The translations under genes and the position numbers were made by a program. Shown here in pieces: positions 9,471-20,307 of a stretch of 64,000 bases of DNA. This DNA is from Marsupella aquatica (taxonomy: Eukaryota > Marchantiophyta). Each line of letters starts with the position of its first letter. Position 1 is the stretch's first letter. The stretch is taken from the NCBI GenBank assembly GCA_973895155.1, contig OZ316898.1, positions 20,894,001 to 20,958,000 on the forward strand, in the 5' to 3' direction. The notes beneath the pieces are model-generated. The model did no database searches. It was given only the letters and a program-made list of their open reading frames with translations, and was not told the origin of the DNA.

Positions 9471-12065
9471 AGGTAAGGAAGTGAAGGCCTTATTCTCGAG
9501 TTGGAAATATTTGGTGAAGGGATTCAGTTTAGGAGTGAGTTTTGTTATGTTCGAGAAAGTTCAAAAAGACAAAAGAGGAATAAAACAAGTGAAAGTTGAA
9601 TCTTAGACTTAAGGAAATAGAGACAATTATTGTGGTTGAGACACCTGGCATCCTGTGAGCACATTTCATAAGGGTCAGATTCAAAGTGAGACGCGAAGAG
9701 GAGGATCGGGAGGAAAATAACGGCCAATCGAAGAAGGAAGTTAGAAAGGAAGTTTGCGAGGAGAAGAGGAGGGAGAGTGAGGCGCAATGAGGTTCGGAAG
9801 GGAGGTAAGGGGAACGACCGAACATTGGCAGAGCGTCGTGTGGTTATTGGGAGATTTGGGAAGTGAATGAAAAAGGGGAAGTGCTGCCGATCGTAAGAGC
9901 TGTTGGGAGATCTTTGGAGTGGACAAGCTATATTCGGTGGAGAAGAATGGATGCAGCAGGGATGAATTTTTTTGGGGGAATTTTGGAGTGAAGGCTGTTG
10001 TACGCGATGGAGGTTCGAAGAAGGTGAGAACAAAGCAGTCGAATATTGACAGTTTCATTTAAGAGATTATTCGTGGAATGATTGGGAAGAAAAGATGACA
10101 AGTGCGCGAGCGGCGGAACGTGGGAGCTGTGTGGAGGATTTTCTCGAATGAACAAGGAGAGGAACGAGGCTGGTCGCATTAGGGAATCCAGAGAAGAACG
10201 ATGGCCGACTGAAAGAGATTGAAGGTCATGGCAGAATTGAGTTTTCTTGCCCGTTTTCTAATGGAAGCTGATGGTCAAAAGTGATTTGGTTGAGAGGAGA
10301 GGGAAGCGCCTGAAAGTGGACAGTAAATCGATAAGGAGTAGCATACTGGTGACTTGGAGTGACACGGATATGGAGAGGAATTCAAGGACGGAAGTTGAGA
10401 AAAGAGAAGTGAAAATGTGACTGTGAGTTCAGAGGGAAAGAGAAGAGGGTAATTCAAAAACCAAGCAATGGGCTGAGGCGCGCGATGGAGGTTCGGGGAG
10501 GTGAGGAGAAGCTGTAAAGATCGAGTACCAATGAGGTGATGTGGTGAATTTTCTGGTTAAAGCTCTGGCGCTGAAGAAAAGGGTACAAAACTTTTACGAT
10601 GAGACAGAGTCGAGAGTGAGGAGGATTGAGGCGTGATTTCCTTTAATGGTGAAGGATTGAGGTGGAGTAAAGGAAAGATCGGCAGACTAAGAAGAAATTT
10701 TTGGCTGGTCGAGGATAATAAAAACTTAAATTCTGAGTGAGAATGAACAACACTGAACGAGGAGTTTCCAAGGAATGAAATCGTCAGTAGCGTTCGAAGG
10801 GCGAGAGAAGATAAAAACTTACAGCTGCAATGGTAAAAGGGTGATCGAGGTCATTCTTAACTCGACTGTGTTCAGATAAGCGAAGGGCGGCGTTGAAGAG
10901 AGGATTCTCGGATGAAACAGGAGGTAGTGGAGGCTGAATTCAAGATGGAGGCCAGGCAATCGTGGATCTCAGATGGAGTCTGGGAGTTCTAATGAAGAAA
11001 TAGAGATATAGGAAGAGTTGCGTGCGTCATCGTGGAGGTTGAGAAAATTTTCTTAAAGTTCATAGGAGAAAGAGGCTACGGCTGTGGATCGACGTCAGTG
11101 AAGGCTTGGAAGTTAGAATTGATCGGGAGCTGAGAAAATGAAAAAGGAAATCGAGTGCTGAGATGTAGAAGGCTGTGGAACTTGAAATTCGTGTTTTACA
11201 GAGGACCTTGAAAAAGCGATGGACGTTGTTGAACGGAGATTAAAACAAGGGAATGTTGTGCGCAAGACAGGGGAAAAGCAATTTTGAAGCTTAGTGTAAA
11301 AGTAGGGAACCAGACCTAAAGTAAATAAATTATAAACTAGAGGAAGGAAGTAGAGATGGCAGGGAGAAAATTTTTCCTCCTTTGGGATTGGGAAGACAAG
11401 GAGATGGGGCAGGAAAGAAAGAATTATAGAGTGCTTAAAAAGGAGGAAAAGGAAGCCGAAAAGGAAGAAGCAAAACGACGTTTGAAGTTATGTAGTGAGT
11501 GCCTTGGATTAACAATTGATGATTAGCTAAGCAACCGTGAATAAGACCAGCTGAACCTGACCTTGAGACCTGACCTGACCTGAGTCGAGGCCTGTATGAG
11601 GAAGAGCCGACAATGATGACTTTGTAGACTACAAAGATGTTGTAATTTCGAAACCTTAAAAGGGTTTAAAATGAATAAAAAGGAGAAGAAATAAAAAAGA
11701 GTGTTTCTGAAAAGTCTTGGATGTTGCAAAAGTGTTGTGAATAGATTGAGTGAATTCTAGCTATCCTGAAAACAAGAAATAAGAATAAGCGTTGAAAATT
11801 AATTTGACATGATTGATTTTAAGGAGTGAACTAAAACAAATTTTGTTAAAACATCTATTATCTACAAAAAGCACCCTAGCTTAAACCAATAAGGAATAGA
11901 ATGAATGAATAGAGAAAATTGTTTGTTTTAAAGAAGCTAAAATACAAAAGGAAAAATTATGCCAAATAGAACCTCTTAACTCGAATTGAAACACATTAAG
12001 AAAACTGATACACGTGTGATTAAAAGAAAGTAAGAAAGTCCCTAAAATATAAGAAACTAGTATTT
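9471..12065. other. 2.6-kb purine-rich block without genes
   Basis: The plus strand is dominated by A and G, and C is by eye the rarest base throughout. No ORF resembles a known protein. The listed minus-strand reading frames are Pro/Ser/Leu-rich translations of the complementary pyrimidine tract. A 13-base phrase, GCGATGGAGGTTC, occurs twice, near 10,005 and 10,483. The block sits between the chromovirus LTR and a C-rich segment. It may be the leader of a non-autonomous LTR element, but I cannot define its ends. Confidence 0.5.
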
Positions 12066-12541
12066 CATACCGCCATTAACGGTTCCCCGGACACCGGATC
12101 CCATCGCGCATAATGGGCGTGCTACCAACTGGCAACGCCCATAACTTACTCGTTAGGCATCCGCAAGCGGAGTGCCTTAGCCCGTTGTGACCGGGCCGAC
12201 CCAGTGAACATGCCTAGGCCCCCAGGTCCGATTGCCGCTCGGGGCCCCCGACCGGCCCAACCCGGCTCGAGCCATAACTTGTGCCCCAAGCGTCCGTTGC
12301 CCATGGCGTCAACTCCATTGGCCTTGGGCCCAAAAGAAGCTCACACTCAAGTCCTCAAAACTCAAAGTCCATCCGGAGGTCCGAACGACCATCCTTGAGC
12401 TCGGCCCCTTTTCCCTTGACCCAACCAGCCATCAGCTCATCCAAGTCCTTAGTGTGTGCCCCTAGCCAGACTCGATGCCTCGCCAGTGCCATGTCTCATT
12501 GCCCACAAGTCTCCCCATGCTAAGTCCTCCCTGGATGGCCT
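12066..12541. other. C-rich non-coding segment
   Basis: GC-rich DNA with no convincing gene. It ends exactly where the 85-bp hairpin block begins. Confidence 0.4.
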
Positions 12542-12626
12542 ATCCGGGCCTGGACCATAAGGGAGCTCGGCGTCGGAGTCAGCGACGCCGGAGCTGAGTG
12601 TTAAGGTAGTCGAGTTTCGCGACTTG
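12542..12626. repeat. 85-bp hairpin block, direct copy 2
   Basis: Direct copy of 2,742-2,826 with the same GGCGTC...GACGCC inverted repeat. It is followed directly by the ~162-bp hairpin repeat. Confidence 0.8.
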
Positions 12627-12945
12627 TTGCCGATCACGGAAAAATAAACTATTTTTCCAACGGATCACCATAGGGGCCCAAGAATCCCCACATGAGCCCG
12701 ATCATGGGGCCGCATATTTCTCGGCCAACGGACCCAGTGGCCAAAAGTTATGGCCGACTCAAGCCGCATACTTGTAGTTTGGGCCCGTTGCCGATCACGG
12801 AAAAAATGAACTATTTTTCCAACGGATCACCATAGGGGCCCAAGAAGCCCCACATGAGCCCGATCATGGGGCCGCATATTTTTTGGCCAACGGATCTAGG
12901 GGCCAAAAGTTATGGCCGATTTAGACTCGATTAGAGTCGTCGCGT
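12626..12945. repeat. Second array of the ~162-bp hairpin repeat (two copies)
   Basis: GTTGCCGATCACGG occurs at 12,626 and 12,787, 161 bp apart, each followed by the GGAAAAAT / ATTTTTCC hairpin and the GGGGCCGCATATTT stretch seen at 2,211-2,741. Confidence 0.85.
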
Positions 12946-13009
12946 ATCGATGGACCAAGAGGGGGTTGCCTGGATCAGAGCGGGTTTAGGGCCGCAACTT
13001 TTAGCCCCT

Positions 13010-13945
13010 TATGCCACAATTTGTGCTTGAGGCCAAGTTACGGAAGGTTTTCGATTATCTTCGTTTCGAGCTAAGTGGCAGGGCCCACGGACCCTCGGAT
13101 AGGGGGCCAAAGATAGGGGACCAAAGCTGGTCCGGGGGTGGCAGGTCCCCAGAAGCATATATGAGGGGAGTGGTCCTCTCAAGTTTGAGCTCGAGCTGAT
13201 CGCGATCGACGAAGATACGTCATTTTGAGTTTTGAAGCGGAAACAAGCATAACTCGACGACCGGATCTCCGTTGGGGGAGTTCTTGGGCTCGTTGGAAAG
13301 CTAATGAAGAAAGCTACCTCATGATGCTCTCTTATTGTGCATTGGATGGTTTTGGTTTTGAGGCTTGCAATGGGGGGAGTCCCTCTTGCCGATCCGAAGT
13401 CGAACAGTGACCAAACCGCATTTGGTTTCCACGGGGACCTGATATTGGAGAGGTAGGACCAAGTAGACTCTGGGGGCTGCCATTGAGATCTGGTCCTGAT
13501 GCATGGTGAGAGGTTGAGCGGAACCCGATTTCATAGAGAGGTGGCTAAGATCTAGAAACTGAATGGTCCCGGCGTGTTACTACTAGTTTGTGAAACTGAG
13601 TTTGGGCCATGGGCATGTCCTGGAGGCAGGGCGGTCAGCCATTGACGGGTAGAAAGTGGGGAAGTTTGGGCGACATCCGGTATATAGACTGTTTCGAACG
13701 AACAGTGATGCCGACCTTAGTTTCAGCTTATGGCAAGGCCATGCAGGCCTGGGAAGCTCTATCCGCTGACCTACTTACTAACGACTGTTGAGCTTGATGC
13801 AAGACAATGGTCTTAGGAGTTCCGAGATCAAGACGGGTTCTTACCGATTGGTTGGTTGCTTGTGCAGATAGTAAAGACCATTGAGCGACGGTTATGTTAA
13901 CGAGGGCAAGTGCGGCTTCGTATGGGAGGGGTTGCTAACAACAAG
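13010..13945 (+). repeat. LTR-like sequence related to the chromovirus LTR, opposite orientation
   Basis: This block aligns collinearly with the reverse complement of 8,493-9,470. Shared phrases are GCATATATGAGGGGAGTGGT, GGGCTCGTTGGAAAGCT, GGGCATGTCCTGG, CGACTGTTGAGCTTGA and GTGCGGCTTCGTATGGGAGGGG. Similarity stops near 13,945, before any recognisable primer-binding site. It is the LTR of a second, related plus-strand element and probably belongs with the coiled-coil ORF that follows. Confidence 0.7.
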
Positions 13946-13998
13946 GAGTATAGTCGGAGAGAACTTGCCCCAACATTCCGTGTTAGTGCAAGGTTTGA

Positions 13999-14907
13999 CT
14001 TGTTTCAAGGCTAAGAAGCGAGTTTGGACGGGCACGTGGTGGGAGGTCCACCACTCAGAGGAAGGAGAGGGCACTGAAGGGGGAGCTTGAAAATCTCCAC
14101 AAGGCCTTCCAACAAAAGAAGGATGAATTAGATGAGGCCTACAGGTGCGTCAATAAGTTGAAGGAGGACCTCAAAACCCTGTCGGCCAACTTTCAAGCCG
14201 ACCTGCGTAAGAAGGACAACATGCTCGATCAAACCTACAAGAAGATGAATAAGATGGAGTTTGATGTCGTCCACAAGCTCAACGCAGAGCTGAGAGCAGC
14301 CCAAGAGGAGAGGGCGGCCTTACGGAAGGAGTTGGACAAAAACCAGGAGTTGGAAGAAGCCATGCAGAAAATGGAGAACTTGTAGAGGCGGGCGGACTAC
14401 CAAACGGAGTGGTTGAAGAAACTGGCCGAGGAGTTAAATCGGCAGGCTACAACAAGTGGACCCCAAGTGGCGGCAACAGGGTTACAGGGCATGGTACTGG
14501 CCAAACGACAAGCCAAGGCACCCTCACTTGTACCGGAAGTAATTGGCAAGGGGAAGGCACCAACTGCCTGGGAAGGGAAGGACAAGAAGAAGCAAAAACC
14601 TTTTGGGTCAGGGAGCAACGTGATTCCTCATGCCACCGTGACTAAGGTAGAAAGCATGGCACCGGCCTTATGCAAGGTAGTGGCTGTCAAGGTGGCAGTC
14701 TTGGAGGTAGGCCAAGAAGACCAGCTGGGGGAGGCCATGACGGGCACTGACTCAAGGTTGCAAATCATTGATTGGCATCAACCACAACCTTGGGAAGATA
14801 AGACAACCCGCCTCATAGGACGAGCCTATGAGGAGGACCACTACGTCAAGATGGTCAATGTTGAGACTGACAGTGCCAAAGCCACGGGCCCCACTGTTAC
14901 AAGCTAG
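13999..14907 (+). pseudogene. Coiled-coil ORF of a non-autonomous LTR element
   Basis: One frame is open from about 13,999 to the stop at 14,905-14,907, apart from a single TAG at 14,383-14,385. The first ~115 codons are heptad-like and rich in Lys, Glu and Leu (LKGELENLHKAFQQKKDELDEAY..., ELRAAQEERAALRKELDKNQ), predicting a long coiled coil. The second part is basic then acidic, without a recognised domain. It resembles in style the coiled-coil tail of the decayed gene ending at 2,070, which suggests the same element family. No enzyme is encoded. Function is unknown; a structural gag-like role is inferred. Confidence 0.5.
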
Positions 14908-15994
14908 GGAAGCATAAGTCGGGGAAGTAGAAGCAGAGGTAGGAGTGGGACCCGATCACACCGAGGATGGGTTGACCCAGTCGGGAGCGGGTAACCTGTC
15001 AGAGGACAGACCGACTACATTGGCCGCCAAGGAAGGATTGGGAGTGTCCACTGAGGACCAGCCACCAGTGTCATGACAGTGGAGGAAGGTCATCCCTTTT
15101 AGGGAGGGCGGACGTGGAGGTAGAAGGCGTGAGTGGGCAGAGTGGGCGCGGACCTCCAAATTTAGGATTAGGATTAGGGCCAAAAGGTGGCCCTAACACT
15201 TAGATTAGCGGGATTGCAGTCCACTGGTAAGAGCAACACTTGTGCTCTTGCCCGCTGTACATAGGTAGATTACACTTAGAGGTAAACTTGGCTTACACAA
15301 CAAGGAAATAGGTAGATGCGCTGCCAAGATAAATACCTGTGGAGCGGGGACTTCAGGGCTTTTTCTTAGCAAGTTTTTAGTGCACCAGCAAGGTTGGGAT
15401 CAATTAGTAAGAGAAACTCTCGGTTAGTTATGTAGTGACTCTTGTATATATTCATGTTTCTTAATGCCTAAGAGCTGAATAGAGTTGGCCTTCCAGTTTA
15501 GTTTGCAAATCTTGTGTGTGAGAAGTACTCCTTGTATGGCAATTGCATAGTATAACTTTGTCAGTATGAGTTATCTTTCTAGTTGTGTGTCGCATCAACT
15601 TGTGTGAAGATTGTCCACATCAACTACAGGAGAGAAAAGAAGTAAGTGAAGTCATAAGGAGCAAGAAGAGTTGGATGTGTTGAGCTGAGAGGAATCTTAG
15701 TGGCTACCCAAGTCGATTGGGCATCATTCCGATGGCGGAATCCAAACATACTTGAAGGGAGACCGATAGAAGAGAATAAGGAGAGGCCTAGAGTAGGCCG
15801 GCTACATATCTCATGACCCGATGAAGGATCTGTCCAGTATATGTGGGTAAAAAGTTAGTAAAGTAGTTTAGTAGTGTCCCATGCCAATAAGCCGCGAAAC
15901 TGGCCCTAGCAAGAGCAAAACCAATGGGAATCGGCTTGTTTAGGGGTTCTTGGGTTTAGAAAGCCATGGGATGCAGCACAGCTTCTCACTTTGG
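14908..15994. other. Non-coding stretch
   Basis: I see no gene or recognisable element here. It probably includes the 3' remains of the preceding element. Confidence 0.35.
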
Positions 15995-16440
15995 TCATGT
16001 TAAATCTGCATAGAGGATCCATTGATCTTGAGGTAGCTCATTCTTTAAATCAGTCCACAACAACGTTCTTTCCCCCACATGATTTGGTGCATACACATTG
16101 CTAAATTCAAAATTGCCATTTGCATGCTCCAATTGAGTCCATACAACTCTTCCTCCATCAAGATAGCCAGTAGCACGCACCTTCAGGAAGGGTGAATGAG
16201 AATAGTGCCCAATACCACCTTTACCTTCCACAGGAAGCGAATTAAAAAGCTGATAATTTGGTAGGATAGTCCGAAGTTTAGGGTTTAGGGTTTAGCTTTA
16301 GGGCCAACCAAAAGCTATCAACCTTAACTTCTTGTAGAGCAAGAGCATCCAAAGGAGGCCGTAAAGAAGAGACCCATTTAAGTACCACATTCTTCTGGTC
16401 CAGATTACATAACCAGCAAACATTCCATGAGGAGCGCTTC
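15995..16440 (-). mobile_element. LINE endonuclease fragment
   Basis: Minus-strand translation in shifting frames gives a start-like SWNVCWLCNLDQKNVVLKWV and ALALQEVKVDSF, then GGIGHYSHSPF, FEFSNVYAPNH and QDQWILYADL. These match successive motifs of the apurinic-type endonuclease at the N-terminus of plant L1-like LINE ORF2 (SWNVRGL, LQEVK, NVYAP, GDFN). The fragment ends abruptly at both sides. It also contains a TTTAGGG run near 16,277-16,294. Confidence 0.7.
16277..16294 (+). repeat. Short telomere-type TTTAGGG run
   Basis: Two and a half units of TTTAGGG, the plant telomere repeat, lie inside the LINE fragment. Confidence 0.7.
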
Positions 16441-16950
16441 CTTCACAGCCTTGAGGCTGACATAATTGCAAATACAACATCACATAATGAAGCCTAGGTT
16501 GTGAAGAATTCTTGCATGCATACATTTGTTGACCTCATGGAAGAAGTTACACCCATGTGTTCTTCAAGCTGTTACAAGCCCCATTGCACTTGACGAGAAG
16601 GTGGGCGACACGAAGGCATAGTAGTTTGGTCCTTCACTCTGTAATCTGAGCCATTATAGAGTAGTCTCCAATTGAAGTCCAACCGGTTGCATGCCTTACT
16701 TGGCATTTTGAACAAGTGTGTAGCAGTCTATAGGTCACTTGTCGCTACAATATTTTGGCAACAGGTTCATTGCCTAACTGTATATGTTTCAGACTCCCCA
16801 AAGTCTATTTTGGAGATTATAGTACGTGTTCCTTGTCGGTGATTGACTACATATTTGGAATAAATAAAGGATTTATGTTACAATGTGTCTCTCATGCACT
16901 GACTGTCGTTCCGAGCACTAAGTACAATGTAAGGCCCTTATCGGATATTT

Positions 16951-17247
16951 TGTAGGAAAACCGTCAGCTCCAGACTAGACAGCAATGCGGAACATGAGAG
17001 CACTCAATCTCACACTACACCAACAAGACACCACGATCATGGAGAAACTCCTTAAGGATCCATAGCTCATGAGATTGAACATGTGAAAAATGAGGGAGAG
17101 AATGCTCTCCCTCCAACCTATACCCCCCAAGGGGGACTAAGATGTGTGGGCCTAAATAAGTGGATCTTATCCTAAACTAACCAAGGGTTAATTAACCCTA
17201 GTAAGGCCAAACTAACTATAGTCAAGAACTCGAGTCAATTTCTAACA
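16951..17247 (-). repeat. 3' LTR of the copia element
   Basis: 297 bp, TG...CA. It is about 98% identical to the 5' LTR at 22,387-22,682 and is preceded by the target duplication TATTT. Confidence 0.95.
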
Positions 17248-17258
17248 ATCTCCACCTT
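17248..17258 (-). other. Polypurine tract of the copia element
   Basis: On the minus strand AAGGTGGAGAT abuts the 3' LTR (TGTTAG...), the usual plus-strand primer site of plant copia elements. Confidence 0.85.
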
Positions 17259-17440
17259 GACTCCAGTTCACACAATGAGTCAGGTGATATACAATATGTA
17301 ACTAAGTAACATATCTACATAGTCTCTAGTTTGGCCCTAACATTAATTATATCCACACAATGACTAAAGCTACTGGTAGGTAAAACTTTGGTAAACATGT
17401 CCGCTGCATTCTCCTCTGAAGCCACCTTCTCCAGAAACAT

Positions 17441-17665
17441 CTACTTTGTCTCAATCACCTCACGGATGAAGTGATAATGAATATCAATGTGCTTTGTCCT
17501 AGCGTGGAACACAAGGTTCTTAGCTAGATGCAAAGCACTTTGACTGTCACACAGCAACACCGGTCTTTCAGGTAAAAGACCCAAATCACTCACCAATCTT
17601 TGTAGCCAAATCAGTTCCTTGGTTGCCTCGCAGGCAGCCATGTACTCAGCCTCAGTAGTAGACAA
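17441..17665 (-). pseudogene. RNase H region of copia element
   Basis: MSTTEAEYMAACEATKELIWLQRLV and LLCDSQSALHLAKN are the classic Ty1/copia RNase H motifs, with the Glu in TEAEY and the Asp in CDSQSA. HARTKHIDIHYHFIRE follows. It is out of frame with the RT segment upstream, where the first RNase H part (GGFVDLDYAGNLDNRKSTTGYVF) is found. A frameshift therefore lies near 17,670-17,700. Confidence 0.9.
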
Positions 17666-18399
17666 TGCAACACAGGATTGAGTTGCCGACTTCCAACTGA
17701 TACAACCTCCACCTGCATAAACACATAGCCTGTAGTAGACTTCCTGTTATCCAAGTTACCAGCATAATCTAAATCTACAAAACCTCCCAACTCTAATGTA
17801 GAGTCTGCTTTACCGTCAAATAGAATCCCACAATCTAAGGTATCTTTCAGATATCGCAAAACCCACTTCATTGCTTCCCAATGAAGTTTACCAGGGTTTG
17901 CCATAGATCTACTCAAAATGCTAACGGCGTGGGCAATGTCAGGTCTAGTGCATGTCATTGCATACATCAAACTACCCATAATACTATCATAGGGAACCTG
18001 TTTCATCGCCAGTCTATCACTCTCACTAGAAGGGCAATTATTCTTTGAGAGTTTAAAGTGGGAAGCCAATGGAGTACCAACTGGTTTTGCATTCTCCATC
18101 CCATACTTGGCAAGTACTTTCTCTAAATACTGTCTTTGAGACAACCATAATTGCCTCTGCTCCCTATCACGATGAATCTCCATCCCTAGAATCTTCTTGG
18201 CCTGACCCAAGTCTTTCATTGAAAACTCCTTACTCAACATTGTTTTCAGATGGGCAACATCAAACTTATTCTCAGCCAGGATCAGCATGTCATCCACGTA
18301 TAGTGTCAGCACAATGTAACCAAAGCGTGAGTAATTCTCCACCTCCTTCATGTAAATACAACAATCATGTTCACTCCGCGTGAACCCCTGTGATAACAT
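17611..18399 (-). pseudogene. Reverse transcriptase, C-terminal part, copia element
   Basis: This contains GFTRSEHDCCIYMKE, the catalytic YVDD box in VLTLYVDDMLILAENK, then LGMEIHRDREQRQLWLSQ and the connection motif YDSIMGSLMYAMTCTRPDIAHAV. The early RNase H sequence (DLDYAGNLDNRKSTTGY) follows. It is separated from the N-terminal RT part by a frameshift at about 18,400. Confidence 0.92.
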
Positions 18400-18406
18400 G
18401 AAGGAA

Positions 18407-18886
18407 TCAAAAATGCTTATTCCATTGTCTGGGACTCTGCTTCAATCCGTATAACGAGCGCAAGAGCTGACACACCAAGTGTCTGGTCTTCTCATCAATA
18501 AAACCTAGAGGCTGAGCCATATAAATCTCCACATCAAGCAATCCATGTAGAAAAGCAGTAATTACATCCATTTGATCTAACTCAAGATCATAGAATGCCA
18601 CAATTGCAAGTTTGACAACTGGTGAGAAAATCTCCATGTAATCAAAGCCCTCCTTCTAGGTGTACCCTTTGGCCACAAGGCGTGCCTTGTAAGTGCCATC
18701 CTGCTTCTTCTTGTACAACCATCTACACGGAACCAGTGTCTTTCCGCGAGGCATGTCCACTAAGCGCCAAGTTGAATTCTTCTTCAAAGAATTCATCTCC
18801 TTCAACATTGCCTCCATCCACTTATCCTTCTCTGGAGAGGCCATAGCTTCTTCATAGCTAGAGGGGTCTCCATCTTCAGTGAGCAA
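18407..18886 (-). pseudogene. Reverse transcriptase, N-terminal part, copia element
   Basis: One frame from 18,886 to 18,407, broken only by a TAG at 18,656-18,658. Before it come MEAMLKEMNSLKKNSTWRLV and VPCRWLYKKKQDGTYKARLVAKGYT. After it come KEGFDYMEIFSPVVK, DQMDVITAFLHG, EIYMAQPLGF and SLYGLKQSPRQWNKHF. Copia RTs have GYTQ.EG at the break, so CAG to TAG is the simplest reading. Between SPVVK and LAIVAFYDLELDQ a few expected residues are missing, suggesting a small in-frame deletion. Confidence 0.9.
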
Positions 18887-19278
18887 TATAACACCGGGAT
18901 CATCGTCGTGCTCAACAACATGAACATGAGGATCTGCAAAACCAAATCTATCAGGGGGTTGGCCAAGTTGGCCCTTGTGGATCGCCTCAATTGAGGAACT
19001 GCACCTCTACCAGAGGGACCAACAGTTTTCTCAACATCATCAAGCTCCACCGTAGTGGGTTCCTCCACCTGCTCCTCCTGATCATCCTGAGTTCTTGACA
19101 ACCATTCTTCATCAAAAACAACATTTTTGCTCACAACTGCCTTGCAATCGACAGGATCCCACAATTTGTAGCCCTTTTGCCCCGGACTAAAGCCTAGAAC
19201 AATACATTTCTTAGACTTGGGATCCAACTTAGACCTGTGTGTCTGCTCAATGTGAACATAGGTAGCACACCCAAAAAC
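18802..19278 (-). pseudogene. Integrase C-terminal/linker region, copia element
   Basis: VFGCATYVHIE precedes KLDPKSKKCIVLGFSPGQKGYKLWDP and KNVVFDEEW, the standard Ty1/copia segment between the integrase core and RT. An acidic linker follows. The TGA at 19,279-19,281 lies between PADYSRL and VFGCATY, where arginine (CGA) is usual. A frameshift then leads to the RT frame at 18,886. Confidence 0.85.
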
Positions 19279-20292
19279 TCAGAGTCTAGAGTAATCAGCA
19301 GGTCTCTTATACCACAACTCAAATGGAGTTTGCATCAACTTACTATTGTGTGGTGACAGGTTGTAAACGTATGCAGCTTGGTTGACAGCTTCAGCCCAAA
19401 CATTATTGGGCAACTTGGACCTACATAGCATGTTGCGTGCTTTCTCCAGTAATATCCGATTCAACCGTTCTGCCACTCCATTCTGCTGCAGGGTCTCCGG
19501 TACAGTGTAATGACGCTTGAGGCCAAGGTCCCGACCAAATTGGTCAAACTCATTGGACTTATACTTGCCACCATTATCTGACCAAACACACTTCAACTCC
19601 TTTCTAGTTTGTAGCTCCACCATGGCTTTCCACTCCTTGAAGATCTCAAATACTTGAGACTTCTCCTTCATGTAGTATAGCCAACACATTCGAGAGTAAT
19701 CATCTACAAACGTCACAAAATATCTGGCTCCACCCAACGACGGCTTCGACGCTGGACCCCAAACATCCAAATGTACATACTCAAGAATCTCATGAGAATG
19801 GTAGGAACTAGAACTGAAACTCACTCTCCTTTGCTTGCCATAGATGCAATCTTCACAGAAAGAAAGTTTTCCAGATTGTGCGCCTTGCAACAAATCTCTA
19901 TTTGCCAAGGCTGCCAATCCTTTACCACTCAAGTGCCCCAAACGTGCATGCCATAAATCTATGGCATGTGTGCGACCAGATGTTGATGGTGCTTCAATTG
20001 AAGCAACCGACGACACCACTGCATCCAAACATTCCACCACAGAATCCACATGCTCCATTCTAGGAGCAATGACATATCCTTGCAAGATGTACAAATTATT
20101 CTATCGGAGCGCCTTAATCAAAGATACCTCACCTTTGACAACAAAGAGCGCACCATCACGTGCAGTGAAATGATATCCACCAGCTTCCAAAGCACCAAGA
20201 GAAATCAAGTTCTTAGAGATGTCTAGTATGTGCCTGACTTCCGTCAATGCTCGCACAACACCATCAAACATCCAAAATTTGATAGTCCCCAT
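19279..20292 (-). pseudogene. GAG-pre-integrase and integrase core, copia element
   Basis: One frame with a TAG at 20,101-20,103. The pre-integrase zinc motif is present (LWHARLGHLS ... FCEDCIYGKQRR). The catalytic core follows: Asp in EYVHLDVWGPA, Asp in CVWSDNGGKY and Glu in QQNGVAERLNRILLEKARNML. NVWAEAVNQAAYVYNLSPH continues into the next region. The integrase would insert the cDNA into the host chromosome. All three catalytic acidic residues remain. Confidence 0.92.
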
Positions 20293-20307
20293 GCCAACAA
20301 TCTCACA

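Noticed and set aside
9545-10457. Pro/Ser/Leu-rich minus-strand ORFs in the purine block
   Set aside because: They are translations of a pyrimidine-rich strand, which has few stop codons; no domain and no consistent frame.
15205-15262. tRNA-like 5' half (CACTGGTAAGAGCA resembling an A box)
   Set aside because: No cloverleaf, no convincing B box or acceptor pairing; probably chance.
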